Source of the DNA: Cohnella mopanensis
GTDB taxonomy: Bacteria > Bacillota > Bacilli > Paenibacillales > Paenibacillaceae
DNA: 64,000 bases
Direction of reading: 5' to 3'
NCBI RefSeq assembly: GCF_022352055.1
Contig: NZ_JAKRWM010000001.1
Coordinates: 806,001 to 870,000, forward strand
The position numbers were made by a program, and so were the translations under genes. Positions within the stretch are counted from its first letter, which is position 1; every line of letters starts with the position of its first letter. The notes beneath the pieces were generated by a model that was not told the DNA's origin, did not search any database, and was given only the letters and a program-made list of their open reading frames with translations. Of the stretch, positions 32,798 through 41,142 are shown in pieces.

Positions 32798-33652
32798 TTG
32801 GAATACGTTCAATCGAGTATAAGCATCCGTATTCAGCAGTTCGAAAGCGAACTAAAAACAGTGCTATTTCATCGTGGGCGGCATGGGATTCGGCTCTCAA
32901 CATCCGGAGAAATACTTAAGTCCTATGCTGAGAAAATTGTCTTTCTTACTCACGAGGCTGAACGAGTCGTAGCAGATAACACGATTCCAAGGGGGCCTCT
33001 TCGGATCGGATCGCTTGAAACCACGGCTGCGATTCGGCTACCATCTATACTCACCGATTACCATAAATCATATCCAGAGGTCGATTTGACATTAAAAACT
33101 GGAACGACGGAAGAGCTCATCAATTTAGTGATGAAGTACGAATTGGATGGAGCTTTTGTAGCCGCGCCAGTTGAGCACGCAGAACTCGAGATTATAGAAA
33201 TTGGGGTTGAGGAACTTATGCTCGTATCGGGAGGACAATTCTCCCCAATCGATCGGCCGGAAAAATTGCAAAATCTCACTATATTAGTGTTTCGTGTTGG
33301 TTGTTCTTATCGTCGAAAACTCGAGGAATGGTTGCAATTGAAAGGAATTATTCCTGCTAAGATCATGGAATTTGGAACATTAGAGGGGATCCTTGGATGT
33401 ATTCACGCTGGTCTCGGGGTCTCCCTTCTACCTCGTTCGGTGGTTGAGAGAGCCATGGTTCAATATCACTTGCGATCTCAAGAAATCTCGGATAAGTTCC
33501 GTATAACACCGACTCTCTTCATACGTCGCAAAGATACTTATAGAACTGCAGCTATGTCCGAATTCATTCAGGTATCCAATCAGAGATTCAGCCTTATTGA
33601 ACCAGGAATTGATCCCATAAAAAGAAAAAGCCGCGATTTACGCGACTTGTAA
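32798..33652 (+). CDS. LysR-family regulator with unresolved N-terminus
   Basis: The frame from TTG at 32798 gives 284 aa: rest of the wHTH (YVQSSISIRIQQFESELKTV), linker helix and substrate-binding domain (RIGSLETTAAIRLPSILTDY, CSYRRKLEEWL, GLGVSLLPRSVV). The first HTH helices are missing from this start, but the frame stays open upstream and encodes FSEISSKKNLYDRAAKKLEY, the expected LysR N-terminal helices, without ATG, GTG or TTG in a good position; CTG at 32705 precedes an Asp-Leu. So the gene may be 5'-damaged or use a rare start. The C-terminus runs into the hairpin at 33630. Divergent from the nitronate monooxygenase gene. Confidence 0.75.
   Translation: MEYVQSSISIRIQQFESELKTVLFHRGRHGIRLSTSGEILKSYAEKIVFLTHEAERVVADNTIPRGPLRIGSLETTAAIRLPSILTDYHKSYPEVDLTLKTGTTEELINLVMKYELDGAFVAAPVEHAELEIIEIGVEELMLVSGGQFSPIDRPEKLQNLTILVFRVGCSYRRKLEEWLQLKGIIPAKIMEFGTLEGILGCIHAGLGVSLLPRSVVERAMVQYHLRSQEISDKFRITPTLFIRRKDTYRTAAMSEFIQVSNQRFSLIEPGIDPIKRKSRDLRDL
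33620..33646 (-). terminator. terminator of the vWA gene, inside the lysR end
   Basis: CCGCGATTTACGCG core followed on the minus strand by CTTTTTCTTTTTAT. It lies about 50 bases beyond the vWA stop and overlaps the last codons of the convergent LysR gene. Confidence 0.65.
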
Positions 33653-33697
33653 TGGGACATTGTTCTGGGCTTCCGACAAGCGACAAGAACTTACCTT

Positions 33698-34426
33698 CTA
33701 TAGATATCGCGCGATTATCCTCACTAACTTTGCCGGCAACTCTTTTAAATCGGTTATATCGAGAAATCTTTCTCTCCCGTAGATGCCGTTGATTACGTCC
33801 TTATCATGACCGATCGCCGCGGCTAAAAATGAAATCCCTTTGCGTTCATACTCGGCAATCGTTCGTTGTACGTCATCATACGCAAAGCTGCCTGTGTAAT
33901 CCGGCATAGCTTTGGGCTGGCCATCGCTTAAACTGATTAACAGTTTTGTTTTCTGCGATGCGTTCAACAGTCGTTCCGCAATGATTCTTAACGCCATACC
34001 GTCACGATTGTTGCTTCTTGCGCGAATGTTCATTAATCTATAACGATCTCTGTCGTCCGGCTTATCGAAATCGGCGTACGCATAAATAGACATTTGTTCC
34101 AGTTTGGATTTATCTGCGGTGTCTCCATAGATCATTATTGGGATTTTACAAATTTCACAAAACTCATACACCGATATAATGGCGCTTTTGGCTGCATCCA
34201 ATCTACCGAATGCCGACATCGATGCCGATTCGTCAATTCGCAATCCGACCGCTAACGAAGGAAGTTCCGTCGGCGGACGTTTCTTGGCAAAAGTTCTGTA
34301 ATCGCGCTGTGCCAGGCTGTCCGCTTGAAATTTACTGCCATAAAACTGATTCCTCGCATATTCGGAACTTTGTTCGTGTTCCAGCAATGGAAGAGTTTTC
34401 TTGGCGATCTCCCTAACAACGGACAT
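33698..34426 (-). CDS. vWA-domain protein (C-terminal, ATG-initiated part)
   Basis: 242 aa from the ATG at 34426. A von Willebrand A domain begins near residue 55 with MIDAS DESASM (D-x-S-x-S), later TKLLISLSDGQPKAMPDYTG supplies the second metal-ligand loop. Such proteins act with MoxR AAA+ ATPases in remodelling or chelatase-type insertion of metals. The same frame is open for 387 more bases upstream, to 34813, and encodes a charged linker; no ATG, GTG or TTG occurs in that extension. AAAGGG precedes the ATG, so a short product is possible; otherwise the region is read by a frameshift from MoxR. Confidence 0.85.
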   Translation of the reverse strand: MSVVREIAKKTLPLLEHEQSSEYARNQFYGSKFQADSLAQRDYRTFAKKRPPTELPSLAVGLRIDESASMSAFGRLDAAKSAIISVYEFCEICKIPIMIYGDTADKSKLEQMSIYAYADFDKPDDRDRYRLMNIRARSNNRDGMALRIIAERLLNASQKTKLLISLSDGQPKAMPDYTGSFAYDDVQRTIAEYERKGISFLAAAIGHDKDVINGIYGRERFLDITDLKELPAKLVRIIARYL

Positions 34427-34813
34427 TAGCCCTTTACTAAGCTTTTCGTATTCTTGCCTGCTCTCCGGTTGAACATCCGGACGATGAACGATCAGCTTGA
34501 TGTCCTTATGAATCGACTCGGCAGAAACCGCCCTTGCCTCACGATTAAGTTTCTTGCGAAAATCTCGTTCCTGCTGTTTGGCTTCTTCCGTCAGGGATTC
34601 CGGCTCGATTTCATGATAGATCGGAGCCCCGTTATCCCCGGAATCCGGGCTGCTTCTCGTCTCATCGGAATCTTGGGAACCGTCGGAAGTGCTTGGATCG
34701 CTTTCGGCGGCTTTCTTGAAGGCGATCGCATCTTCGTTCGGATCATCGTCGACCTCATGGTTTGATTTGTCTATGTTTCCCCATGTCCGGATCTCAAAGG
34801 CTTCCGATGTTCG
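34427..34813 (-). other. in-frame upstream extension of the vWA frame, no start codon
   Basis: 129 sense codons continuous with the vWA gene. They encode an acidic linker (EVDDDPNEDA, SDPSTSDGSQDSDETRSS) and then a helical region (AKQQERDFRKKLNREARAVS, HRPDVQPESRQEYEKL) like the low-complexity linker before the vWA domain of CobT/NorD-type proteins. Part of it overlaps the MoxR 3' end in a different frame. Coding character is evident from composition, yet there is no standard start codon. Confidence 0.75.
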
Positions 34814-35907
34814 TTTTTTTTTTCGTTCTCGAGTTCGTTCATGCGATCCGGCAACCCTTGTCTCGCGAGCGCGTCCTCCAGAATTTTGATTTCCTCTGTA
34901 TCCGTCGTGATCTTATAAATGACCTTATGATAAAGAGATTCTCTGACAGATGCGCCTACTGCAACGGCATCCGCCCAATAGAAATAGGAACGCATTCCGG
35001 CTACGCCTTTAATCGCGTTCGCTCGGGCCGTTTGATCCAAAATAATGATGGAATCTGCTAGAACTTCCAGTGCCTTCTCATCGGTATATCCGGTTTTGGC
35101 GAATGCGCGCGCGATCATGATCTCTTTAGACGGCAGATCCATTTTTTCCGTATGCTGAACTCTGTCCCTTAATGCTTCGTTTAAAGGTCGAGTTCCCGCA
35201 TAACTGCGGTTCGTCGTAATGACGGCGATAAAATCCTCATGTCTGTGCACGATTTCGGTCGGTAGATTAATGCTGCCATCCAGCTCCAAAGCAGAATTTA
35301 ATGCCATTAATACTGCGGCGTCCCGGATCACGGTCGGTTCTTGAATCTCTAGGAGATATCCCTTTCGGTAAGCTCTGACGATCTCCGATGGATAGAATCG
35401 ATATTCTACCCCATCGCCATCGCTATTCTCTGCGGCAAGCTTCAGAATCTGTTTCATCTTCAAGGATGCTTGTTCCTGAGTTACACCCAAGACATCCATC
35501 AAAATCTCGGTCATGCTCCGGAATCCGTCGTTCTCATACAATGCCTTCATAACCTCAAGATCCACGGACTTGATCTGTTCTAATCGATCAGATGGGATCA
35601 CCGGCAATATCGCTCCGATAATATCGGTTTTATCCATGTCCGCAAAACAAGTCACTTTCGTATACGGTAAACCGAAATCGGCCGAGAGAGCCTTTGCGAG
35701 TTGCGTTTTCCCTGAGCCGGCATCGCCCTCCAATAAAATATTAGCGATCTTCATCTCTCCGCGATGCCAGTTCCGCTTCACTTCGTTGTAAATCCGCTTT
35801 TCTTCCTCGCTGTCTTTGTGCGAGGTTGGCTTCTTCCAGATAAGCGCATTTTCCGCATCCGTCAACTGTCTGGCGGGCGATAATACATAACTTGCATGTT
35901 CGTACAC
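34771..35907 (-). CDS. MoxR-type AAA+ ATPase
   Basis: 378 aa. Walker A GDAGSGKTQLAKAL (about residue 60), Walker B region GYLLEIQEPTV, sensor-1 VITTNRSYAGTRPLNEALRDR with Arg finger region. MoxR ATPases pair with vWA proteins and remodel or load metal on client proteins. GTG start at 35907 with AAGGAGG at six bases. The coding frame ends 23 residues after the slippery A-run at 34814-34823 (LENEKKNEHRKPLRSGHGET), and the vWA frame overlaps it. Upstream lies the DUF6530 gene, 36 bases away, forming a three-gene unit. Confidence 0.9.
   Translation of the reverse strand: MYEHASYVLSPARQLTDAENALIWKKPTSHKDSEEEKRIYNEVKRNWHRGEMKIANILLEGDAGSGKTQLAKALSADFGLPYTKVTCFADMDKTDIIGAILPVIPSDRLEQIKSVDLEVMKALYENDGFRSMTEILMDVLGVTQEQASLKMKQILKLAAENSDGDGVEYRFYPSEIVRAYRKGYLLEIQEPTVIRDAAVLMALNSALELDGSINLPTEIVHRHEDFIAVITTNRSYAGTRPLNEALRDRVQHTEKMDLPSKEIMIARAFAKTGYTDEKALEVLADSIIILDQTARANAIKGVAGMRSYFYWADAVAVGASVRESLYHKVIYKITTDTEEIKILEDALARQGLPDRMNELENEKKNEHRKPLRSGHGET
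34806..34824 (-). promoter_or_regulatory. candidate -1 frameshift site in moxR
   Basis: Ten As on the minus strand (34814-34823) give MoxR codons GAA AAA AAA AAC; A-AAA-AAC is a canonical -1 slippery heptamer in the zero frame. A -1 step continues CGA ACA TCG into the vWA frame. A small CGGA/UCCG hairpin can form just downstream. Alternatively the run causes transcriptional slippage, or an eleventh A was missed in sequencing. Confidence 0.5.
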
Positions 35908-35943
35908 ATAGATCCTCCTTGCTCTAGCGGTTGACCTTCCTCT

Positions 35944-36423
35944 TTAGTAACCCATTTCCTTTAATATTCTGGACAACGTACGCAGTCTTTCCCCGATCAT
36001 CTCGCCATCGTCGCTTAACGCTTGATTAAACAGCTTAATGTCTTCGTTAATGCGTTCGTTGTCCGTACACACTTCGACGGTCATAGCATCCCCTTGGAGA
36101 CCGATCCTGTCGATGACCGGCTTCTCAGGATCATATAAATTCTCGTACCGATAAGCGTCTTGAAAATGTTCAATGGTCCTGCAGATCAGAATTGATAAAT
36201 CCAGAACGCGATGAAGCGGCAACTCTTCCGATTGTCTAGACCATTTTTCCCCCGTGTATCTCCATACTTTGGCTGATATATCGAGCTTCCCTCTGTCGTT
36301 CCATTGGGCGAGTCCTAAAGAAATCCCTTTAGCGTCCGTATTTCGTGCGATGCGTCCGTCGATTTGCTCGTAGTTTTCAGACACGATGACGGGCTTATGT
36401 TTCAATGTGGTCGGTATTTTCAT
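35944..36423 (-). CDS. DUF6530 family protein
   Basis: 159 aa soluble protein. KIPTTLKHKPVIVSENYEQI, LAQWNDRGKLDISAKVWRYT and LSDDGEMIGERLRTLSRILK agree with what I remember of DUF6530. Function unknown. It heads the MoxR/vWA unit (36 bases to the MoxR start), so it may be the client or an adaptor of that ATPase. ATG with GAGGGATAATC upstream; the 5' leader contains a tandem AGTAAATT repeat. Confidence 0.75.
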   Translation of the reverse strand: MKIPTTLKHKPVIVSENYEQIDGRIARNTDAKGISLGLAQWNDRGKLDISAKVWRYTGEKWSRQSEELPLHRVLDLSILICRTIEHFQDAYRYENLYDPEKPVIDRIGLQGDAMTVEVCTDNERINEDIKLFNQALSDDGEMIGERLRTLSRILKEMGY

Positions 36424-36440
36424 GATTATCCCTCGTTTTC

Positions 36441-36481
36441 ATTTACTAATTTACTAATTTACAAAATTACTAATTTACTAA
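36441..36481 (-). repeat. short tandem repeat in the DUF6530 leader
   Basis: On the minus strand the unit TTAGTAAA/AGTAAATT occurs four times within about 41 bases, one copy degenerate, immediately upstream of the SD. May be an operator array, a bent AT tract, or a contingency repeat. Confidence 0.6.
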
Positions 36482-36566
36482 GCGTGAAAATAATTTTATA
36501 CGGTTCCCCACGATTAGTCAATCCATCGATTGCCCAACCCCTTATATCCGCACAAGTAAAAGAAGC

Positions 36567-36587
36567 CACTCGCATGAATCGCGAATG
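36567..36587 (-). terminator. possible terminator of the VOC gene
   Basis: CATTCGC/GCGAGTG imperfect stem followed on the minus strand by GCTTCTTTTACTTG, 33 bases after the VOC stop. Weak. Confidence 0.45.
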
Positions 36588-36619
36588 ACTTAGCTCAATA
36601 GCAAATGAATTACAACACG

Positions 36620-36967
36620 TTATTTCTCCCAAAGCTCGATCAGTCGACCTTCAGGATCTTCAATCCAAATAAACTTTCCAAATTCACTAATCTCTATGTT
36701 CTTTGCAAGAGGTACACCGATATGTTCAAGATGCTTAATAGTCTCGTCTAGATTATGCACTTGGAAATTTAACATCACTTGTTGTTCGGTTGGAAAATAA
36801 CTGTCATTCTCGGCAAAGAAAGAAAAGATAGTCTCATTTCCTAATTGGGGTTTTATCACAGTCCCATTCCAATTTTCTATTTCAATCTTCAACACTTCAC
36901 TGTACCATTTCTTTATAACTTCAAGATTTTTAGTTCTCCAGAATATTCCTCCAAAACCTTTTATCAT
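36620..36967 (-). CDS. VOC-family (glyoxalase/dioxygenase-like) protein
   Basis: 115 aa single-domain vicinal-oxygen-chelate protein: GGIFWRTKNLEVIKKWYSEV at the start, QVMLNFQVHNLDETIKHLEH in the middle, and the C-terminal FIWIEDPEGRLIELWEK typical of the superfamily. The closing Glu in IELWE is a metal ligand in catalytic members; the N-terminal His is replaced here (Phe-Trp), so resistance, binding or catalysis cannot be told apart. SD CAGGAG before the ATG. Monocistronic. Confidence 0.85.
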   Translation of the reverse strand: MIKGFGGIFWRTKNLEVIKKWYSEVLKIEIENWNGTVIKPQLGNETIFSFFAENDSYFPTEQQVMLNFQVHNLDETIKHLEHIGVPLAKNIEISEFGKFIWIEDPEGRLIELWEK

Positions 36968-37009
36968 CGTCTCTAACTCCTGTCTGTCATCAAATTTTTA
37001 GCTATCCGA

Positions 37010-37471
37010 TTACATGGTATCTTTAGGCCACCGTTCTTGTAAAGGCATTGACTCCCCCCCTATCTCTTTTTTCTTCATTCTTATACCCAGTATGATAAAA
37101 GCGACATAGATTAGGATGGCAATCGAATCGATTAACGAATCCGTAAGTGCCGAAACATCATAACATGCCGTTACGCCGAGAATGACCATCAGACGAACGA
37201 GCAGAAGCGACGCGATCGTCCATGCAGCAGACCGGATCTTCGATCGCTCGCTATGAAATGACAGGATAATGAATACAATGCCGAAGACCAGATTCTCTGC
37301 GGTGATAATGTGCCAAACATACCTAAATATTATCCGTGTATCCATGGATATTTCATTCACTAAGAGCGTAGGCAGTACAGCGGATTGCCCGTTCCAGGCG
37401 TGCGTAACGGCAAACAGTATCGCAAGAACGCCTGCAATCAGATAATAATAATTTTTAATTTTGATGCCCAT
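37010..37471 (-). CDS. four-helix membrane protein
   Basis: About 153 aa with four hydrophobic segments (YYYLIAGVLAILFAVTHAW; LVFGIVFIILSF; WTIASLLLVRLMVILGV; IDSIAILIYVAFIILGI). Unrecognised family, similar in layout to small DUF-type integral membrane proteins often paired with MerR regulators. ATG preceded by AGGAGGATTGTG. It follows the MerR gene on the same strand (86 bases), so it is a plausible target or partner of that regulator. Confidence 0.75.
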   Translation of the reverse strand: MGIKIKNYYYLIAGVLAILFAVTHAWNGQSAVLPTLLVNEISMDTRIIFRYVWHIITAENLVFGIVFIILSFHSERSKIRSAAWTIASLLLVRLMVILGVTACYDVSALTDSLIDSIAILIYVAFIILGIRMKKKEIGGESMPLQERWPKDTM

Positions 37472-37556
37472 CACAATCCTCCTCAGTTAATTCAGGTTCC
37501 TTCTTGTGAAGCTCCCTGTAAATCTCCCGAACGAACACTGCCAGCCGCTGGTCACT

Positions 37557-37928
37557 TTAATGATTAAGGTCCCTTAGCGTTTCAACTGCTACGTCGAGCA
37601 ACTGACTGACCTTTTCAAGATGGGCGATTTTCTTGCGCGTTTCCGCTTTTTTGGCATCAAGGAAATCGGCGACCTCCTCGCAATAAGCAGGATCTACACT
37701 CTGCATTCTGTGGAACTGAAACTTCCCCTTGATTTCTTCTAGAGTAAAGTCCGCATACTGCATGATTTGAATATTCATCAGATCGACGAGGTCGTCCCTA
37801 GAATACCTACGGTAAGAATTGTGTTCCCGGGACGGCGATACGATTCCAATACGGTCATAGTACCGAAGCGTATCCTTCGAAATACCAAGTATCCGTGAAA
37901 CCTCTTTTATAGAATATTGTTTTTCCAT
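37557..37928 (-). CDS. MerR-family transcriptional regulator
   Basis: 123 aa. MerR HTH (YSIKEVSRILGISKDTLRYY, DRIGIVSP) then a dimerisation helix (AETRKKIAHLEKVSQLLDVA) without metal-binding Cys, so an organic or unknown effector is likely. The ATG coincides with the predicted transcription start of a promoter with a 19-bp spacer; there is no SD, implying leaderless translation and autoregulation. The downstream gene encodes a four-helix membrane protein. Confidence 0.88.
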   Translation of the reverse strand: MEKQYSIKEVSRILGISKDTLRYYDRIGIVSPSREHNSYRRYSRDDLVDLMNIQIMQYADFTLEEIKGKFQFHRMQSVDPAYCEEVADFLDAKKAETRKKIAHLEKVSQLLDVAVETLRDLNH

Positions 37929-37934
37929 ACATTC

Positions 37935-37965
37935 ACAATATCATTAGAGTAAACTCCAATGTCAA
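37935..37965 (-). promoter_or_regulatory. MerR-type promoter with 19-bp spacer
   Basis: Minus strand TTGACA (37960-37965), 19-bp spacer, TATTGT (37935-37940). The spacer holds the dyad GAGTTTACTC, the geometry MerR proteins twist into an active form. Initiation about seven bases after the -10 would fall on the merR ATG. Confidence 0.75.
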
Positions 37966-37986
37966 TTCGATTTTTACTATTGCAAA

Positions 37987-38016
37987 GAAAAAGAGGCCGT
38001 TATAGGCCTCTTTTTC
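37987..38016 (-). terminator. bidirectional terminator after the RND gene
   Basis: AGAGGCC/GGCCTCT with a six-base loop, A-run on one side and T-run on the other. It can end the RND transcript on the minus strand. Confidence 0.9.
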
Positions 38017-38032
38017 ACCATTTGGTAGTCAA

Positions 38033-41000
38033 TTAGAACGTTTCGATCTCCTTCGGCTTACGCTTTCGCCAAGCCAGGCTGTAAATGACAGGCACTACGA
38101 CTAGCGTCAAGATGGTTGAGGTGAACAGCCCCCCGATAACCGTAATAGCGAGTCCTCCTGACACCACGCTCGTAGACGACGAGTTAGACAGCGCAACAGG
38201 CATCAGAGCCAACATCGTTGCGAACGCAGTCATTAGAATCGGCCGCAAGCGAGTTGTGGAAGCTTCAACAATCGCTTCATTAATTGGCATGCCAGACAGA
38301 CGATTCTTCTCAACGCGGTCAAGTAATACGACCGCATTCGTAACGACGATGCCGACAAGCATTAGCATCCCAATCATTGCACTGATCGATAAGGCTTGCC
38401 CCGTAATGAGCAATGCTCCCAATGACCCTACAGGAATAAAGAAAAGCGAAGACAAGATAATCAATGGAGTGACGATGCCGCCAAATGTCACACTCATTAC
38501 GAGGAAGACGAGGCCAATGGCAACAATCATCGCGATAATCAGACTTGTAAAGCCGGCGCTAATGGACTCCAGCCCTCCGCCGAAGCTTACCTCGACACCA
38601 CTAGGCAATGTCAAGCTCTTCACTTCGTCTTTAACTTGCTTTGAAACGGATTGAACCGAATTGTCATCCTTAATCGTTCCACTGACTTTAGCATACATTC
38701 GACCATCATCATGGTTGACTTGAATCCATGCGTTCTCTTCCGAAACAACCGCGAGTTCGCTAAGCTTTTTGAGCCCGCTTTCCGTAGGAACCTGAATGCT
38801 CTCTAACTCTGTCAAGGAGGATATCGATTGCTGATAGGTCAGCGTAATTTCTCGATTCTCATTGTCTATAGTGTAGTCTCCGACACTTAGCGGACGTAAT
38901 TGTTCGCCAACCAATTGAGTGATATACGAAGGGCTGACTTTTAGGTCAATTCCCTGCTGGTTGAGCGTAATGACCCATTTTGGCGTTACTTCATTCATAT
39001 TGTTACTAATGTTGCTTAGTTCGTTATTTTGTTTCATTACATCTTCAATTTGTTTAGCTGCTTGGGAAAGCTGGTCAGGATCGTTAGAATACAGGCTTAC
39101 AGCAACGTCGTTACCAGATGATGTGCTTATTGCAGCTGTTTTAACCTCAACCGTTGTCCCAGGTACTACTGCTGTCACAATAGCAGGAAGTTCGTTGTTC
39201 ATCTGATCAATGATGGGATCAATGTCCGTTCCATTCTCAAAATGAACAGATGCCTTTGCTTTATTATTGTTTAGTCCAGCGCTACGCATGCTACCTTGAG
39301 AACCGCCAATTGATATTTCATAACTCTGAGCCCCAGGTAGGTCTTTCATATAACTTTCAACTTTGCTTCCGACATTATCGGTTTCATCTAATGAACGGTT
39401 TGCCGGCAAGGTAATTGCAACTGTTGCCGATGGGACGGTTTCAGATGGAAGAAACGATAATCCAAGGAGTGGCACCAAACATACTGATCCAATTAAAAGA
39501 AGTACTGACACAACAAGAACCAATGCTTTACGCCTAAGAGCTCCACGGATCGTCTTCTCAAAGAAGGTGATCATTCGACCGCCTTCCTTATGAGGCTTCA
39601 CCTTGGTAAAGAACTTGGCACCCAAGATTGGAATAAGCATCGCTGCCACAAACAATGATGTAAGAATAGAGATTACAACTGCGAGAGCGAATGGACGGAA
39701 TATCTCGCCAATTATACCTCCGACAAAAAGCAGAGGTCCAAATACAACGACCATAGCAATTGTAGAAGAAGCAACCGCGCTCATTACTTCTTTGGTCGCC
39801 ATATAGGCTAATTTCTTACCCTGCGCTTCCTCTCCCTTCTGCTGTTTCCAGCGATAAATGTTCTCGATTACAACAATACTGTCATCGACGATTCTCCCTA
39901 CTGATACTGCAATTCCGCCTAGAGTCATGATGTTAAGCGTATAGCCCATTTGATCCATTAAAGCAATTGTGGCGAAGATCGAAATGGGTAATGAAACGAT
40001 CGATATCAACGTTGCTCTGATGTTGCGCAAAAAGATAAAAATGATGATCATGCAAAACAATGTGCCGAAAAGCCCTTCCTTAATCAATCCATTAACCGAC
40101 TCTTTCGTATTCTCTCCTTGGTCGGAAACAACATGAACGTTAATTTTACCGCTATTTTCAAAATCCTTCAGAACCGACTTTACTTCATCAGCAACGCTAG
40201 CGGTGTTCGCATCTTGATTTTTTCCGACTCCCAATAAGAAACTGGGTTCTCCGTTATACCGGGTTTTCTCGTTTTGCGTCTCAATTGCCTTAATGTCAGC
40301 TATATCCGACAAAACAACCTTGCCACCCGATCCAAGCTTCAAGTTCGCAAGCTGAGTCATCGAGGTGATTTTCCCTGCCAACTTAACCGGAATTGTTGTT
40401 TGGTCCACGGACGCCGATCCAAGCGGCATCGAGTAATCGAGCGATTGCAAAGTATTACGAATATCACTCAAAGTTACCCCATTCTCAGCGGCTTTATTTT
40501 TATCCACGAGAATTTCCAATTTTTCGGTTGTCGTTCCCTTTAGATCAACGGAGCTTACTCCAGTTATCTTTTGAAGCTTGGGTACGACATCGTTTAGTAA
40601 CTTCTCCTCCAATTCCTTCGTGTCAAGTTTATCGGAGAAGAGAGCCGCCTCATAAATGGCCTGTCCACTAAGCGACAATCGTTGTACGGAATATCTGGCA
40701 CCTACCGGAAGATTGATTTTACTTACGGCCGCTTCAACATTACTGGTCATCTTGTCCATATTTGAACCGAAAGGGAATTGAACGACAATACTTGCTGCAT
40801 TATCAGATGAAGTACTGGAAAGCGAATCGTAATTTTTAAGTCCCTTCAGGCTACCTTCGATCGGAGTTGTAACGTTCGTTTCCATCTCTTCTGTAGAAGC
40901 ACCTGGTTGTGTGACCGATACGAATACCGTCGGAAACTCCATTGTTGGGAGAGTCTCTTGCTGAATCTGCTTGGCTGAGTAAACACCATATCCCAACACG

Positions 41001-41062
41001 AGCATGCATAGTATGATGACTGCCGTGCTGTTTTTCAAGCTAATCTTCGTTAACCAATTCAA
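38033..41062 (-). CDS. RND-family efflux transporter (SwrC/YerP-like)
   Basis: 1009 aa inner-membrane pump with twelve helices: N-terminal KISLKNSTAVIILCMLVLGYG, first periplasmic domain with FPTVFVSVTQPGASTEEMET, helix block TLNIMTLGGIAVSVGRIVDDSIVVIENIYR (proton-relay Asp pair), and a second block GIVVTNAVVLLDRVEKNR. Layout is that of HAE-type RND pumps of Gram-positives that export lipids, surfactants or drugs. TTG start with GAGAGGAGCG. No membrane fusion protein beside it. The two-component system 80 bases upstream is on the same strand and probably controls it. Confidence 0.92.
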   Translation of the reverse strand: MNWLTKISLKNSTAVIILCMLVLGYGVYSAKQIQQETLPTMEFPTVFVSVTQPGASTEEMETNVTTPIEGSLKGLKNYDSLSSTSSDNAASIVVQFPFGSNMDKMTSNVEAAVSKINLPVGARYSVQRLSLSGQAIYEAALFSDKLDTKELEEKLLNDVVPKLQKITGVSSVDLKGTTTEKLEILVDKNKAAENGVTLSDIRNTLQSLDYSMPLGSASVDQTTIPVKLAGKITSMTQLANLKLGSGGKVVLSDIADIKAIETQNEKTRYNGEPSFLLGVGKNQDANTASVADEVKSVLKDFENSGKINVHVVSDQGENTKESVNGLIKEGLFGTLFCMIIIFIFLRNIRATLISIVSLPISIFATIALMDQMGYTLNIMTLGGIAVSVGRIVDDSIVVIENIYRWKQQKGEEAQGKKLAYMATKEVMSAVASSTIAMVVVFGPLLFVGGIIGEIFRPFALAVVISILTSLFVAAMLIPILGAKFFTKVKPHKEGGRMITFFEKTIRGALRRKALVLVVSVLLLIGSVCLVPLLGLSFLPSETVPSATVAITLPANRSLDETDNVGSKVESYMKDLPGAQSYEISIGGSQGSMRSAGLNNNKAKASVHFENGTDIDPIIDQMNNELPAIVTAVVPGTTVEVKTAAISTSSGNDVAVSLYSNDPDQLSQAAKQIEDVMKQNNELSNISNNMNEVTPKWVITLNQQGIDLKVSPSYITQLVGEQLRPLSVGDYTIDNENREITLTYQQSISSLTELESIQVPTESGLKKLSELAVVSEENAWIQVNHDDGRMYAKVSGTIKDDNSVQSVSKQVKDEVKSLTLPSGVEVSFGGGLESISAGFTSLIIAMIVAIGLVFLVMSVTFGGIVTPLIILSSLFFIPVGSLGALLITGQALSISAMIGMLMLVGIVVTNAVVLLDRVEKNRLSGMPINEAIVEASTTRLRPILMTAFATMLALMPVALSNSSSTSVVSGGLAITVIGGLFTSTILTLVVVPVIYSLAWRKRKPKEIETF

Positions 41063-41142
41063 AGTAAATCGCTCCTCTCTGCTCTTTCTAGAGCATAATA
41101 ACGAGCGAATTTGTACGGACTGTGTATTGGGCAGTATTTTTC

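Noticed and set aside
36441-36481. Short repeats considered as a CRISPR array
   Set aside because: Units are about eight bases with no spacers and no cas genes nearby.
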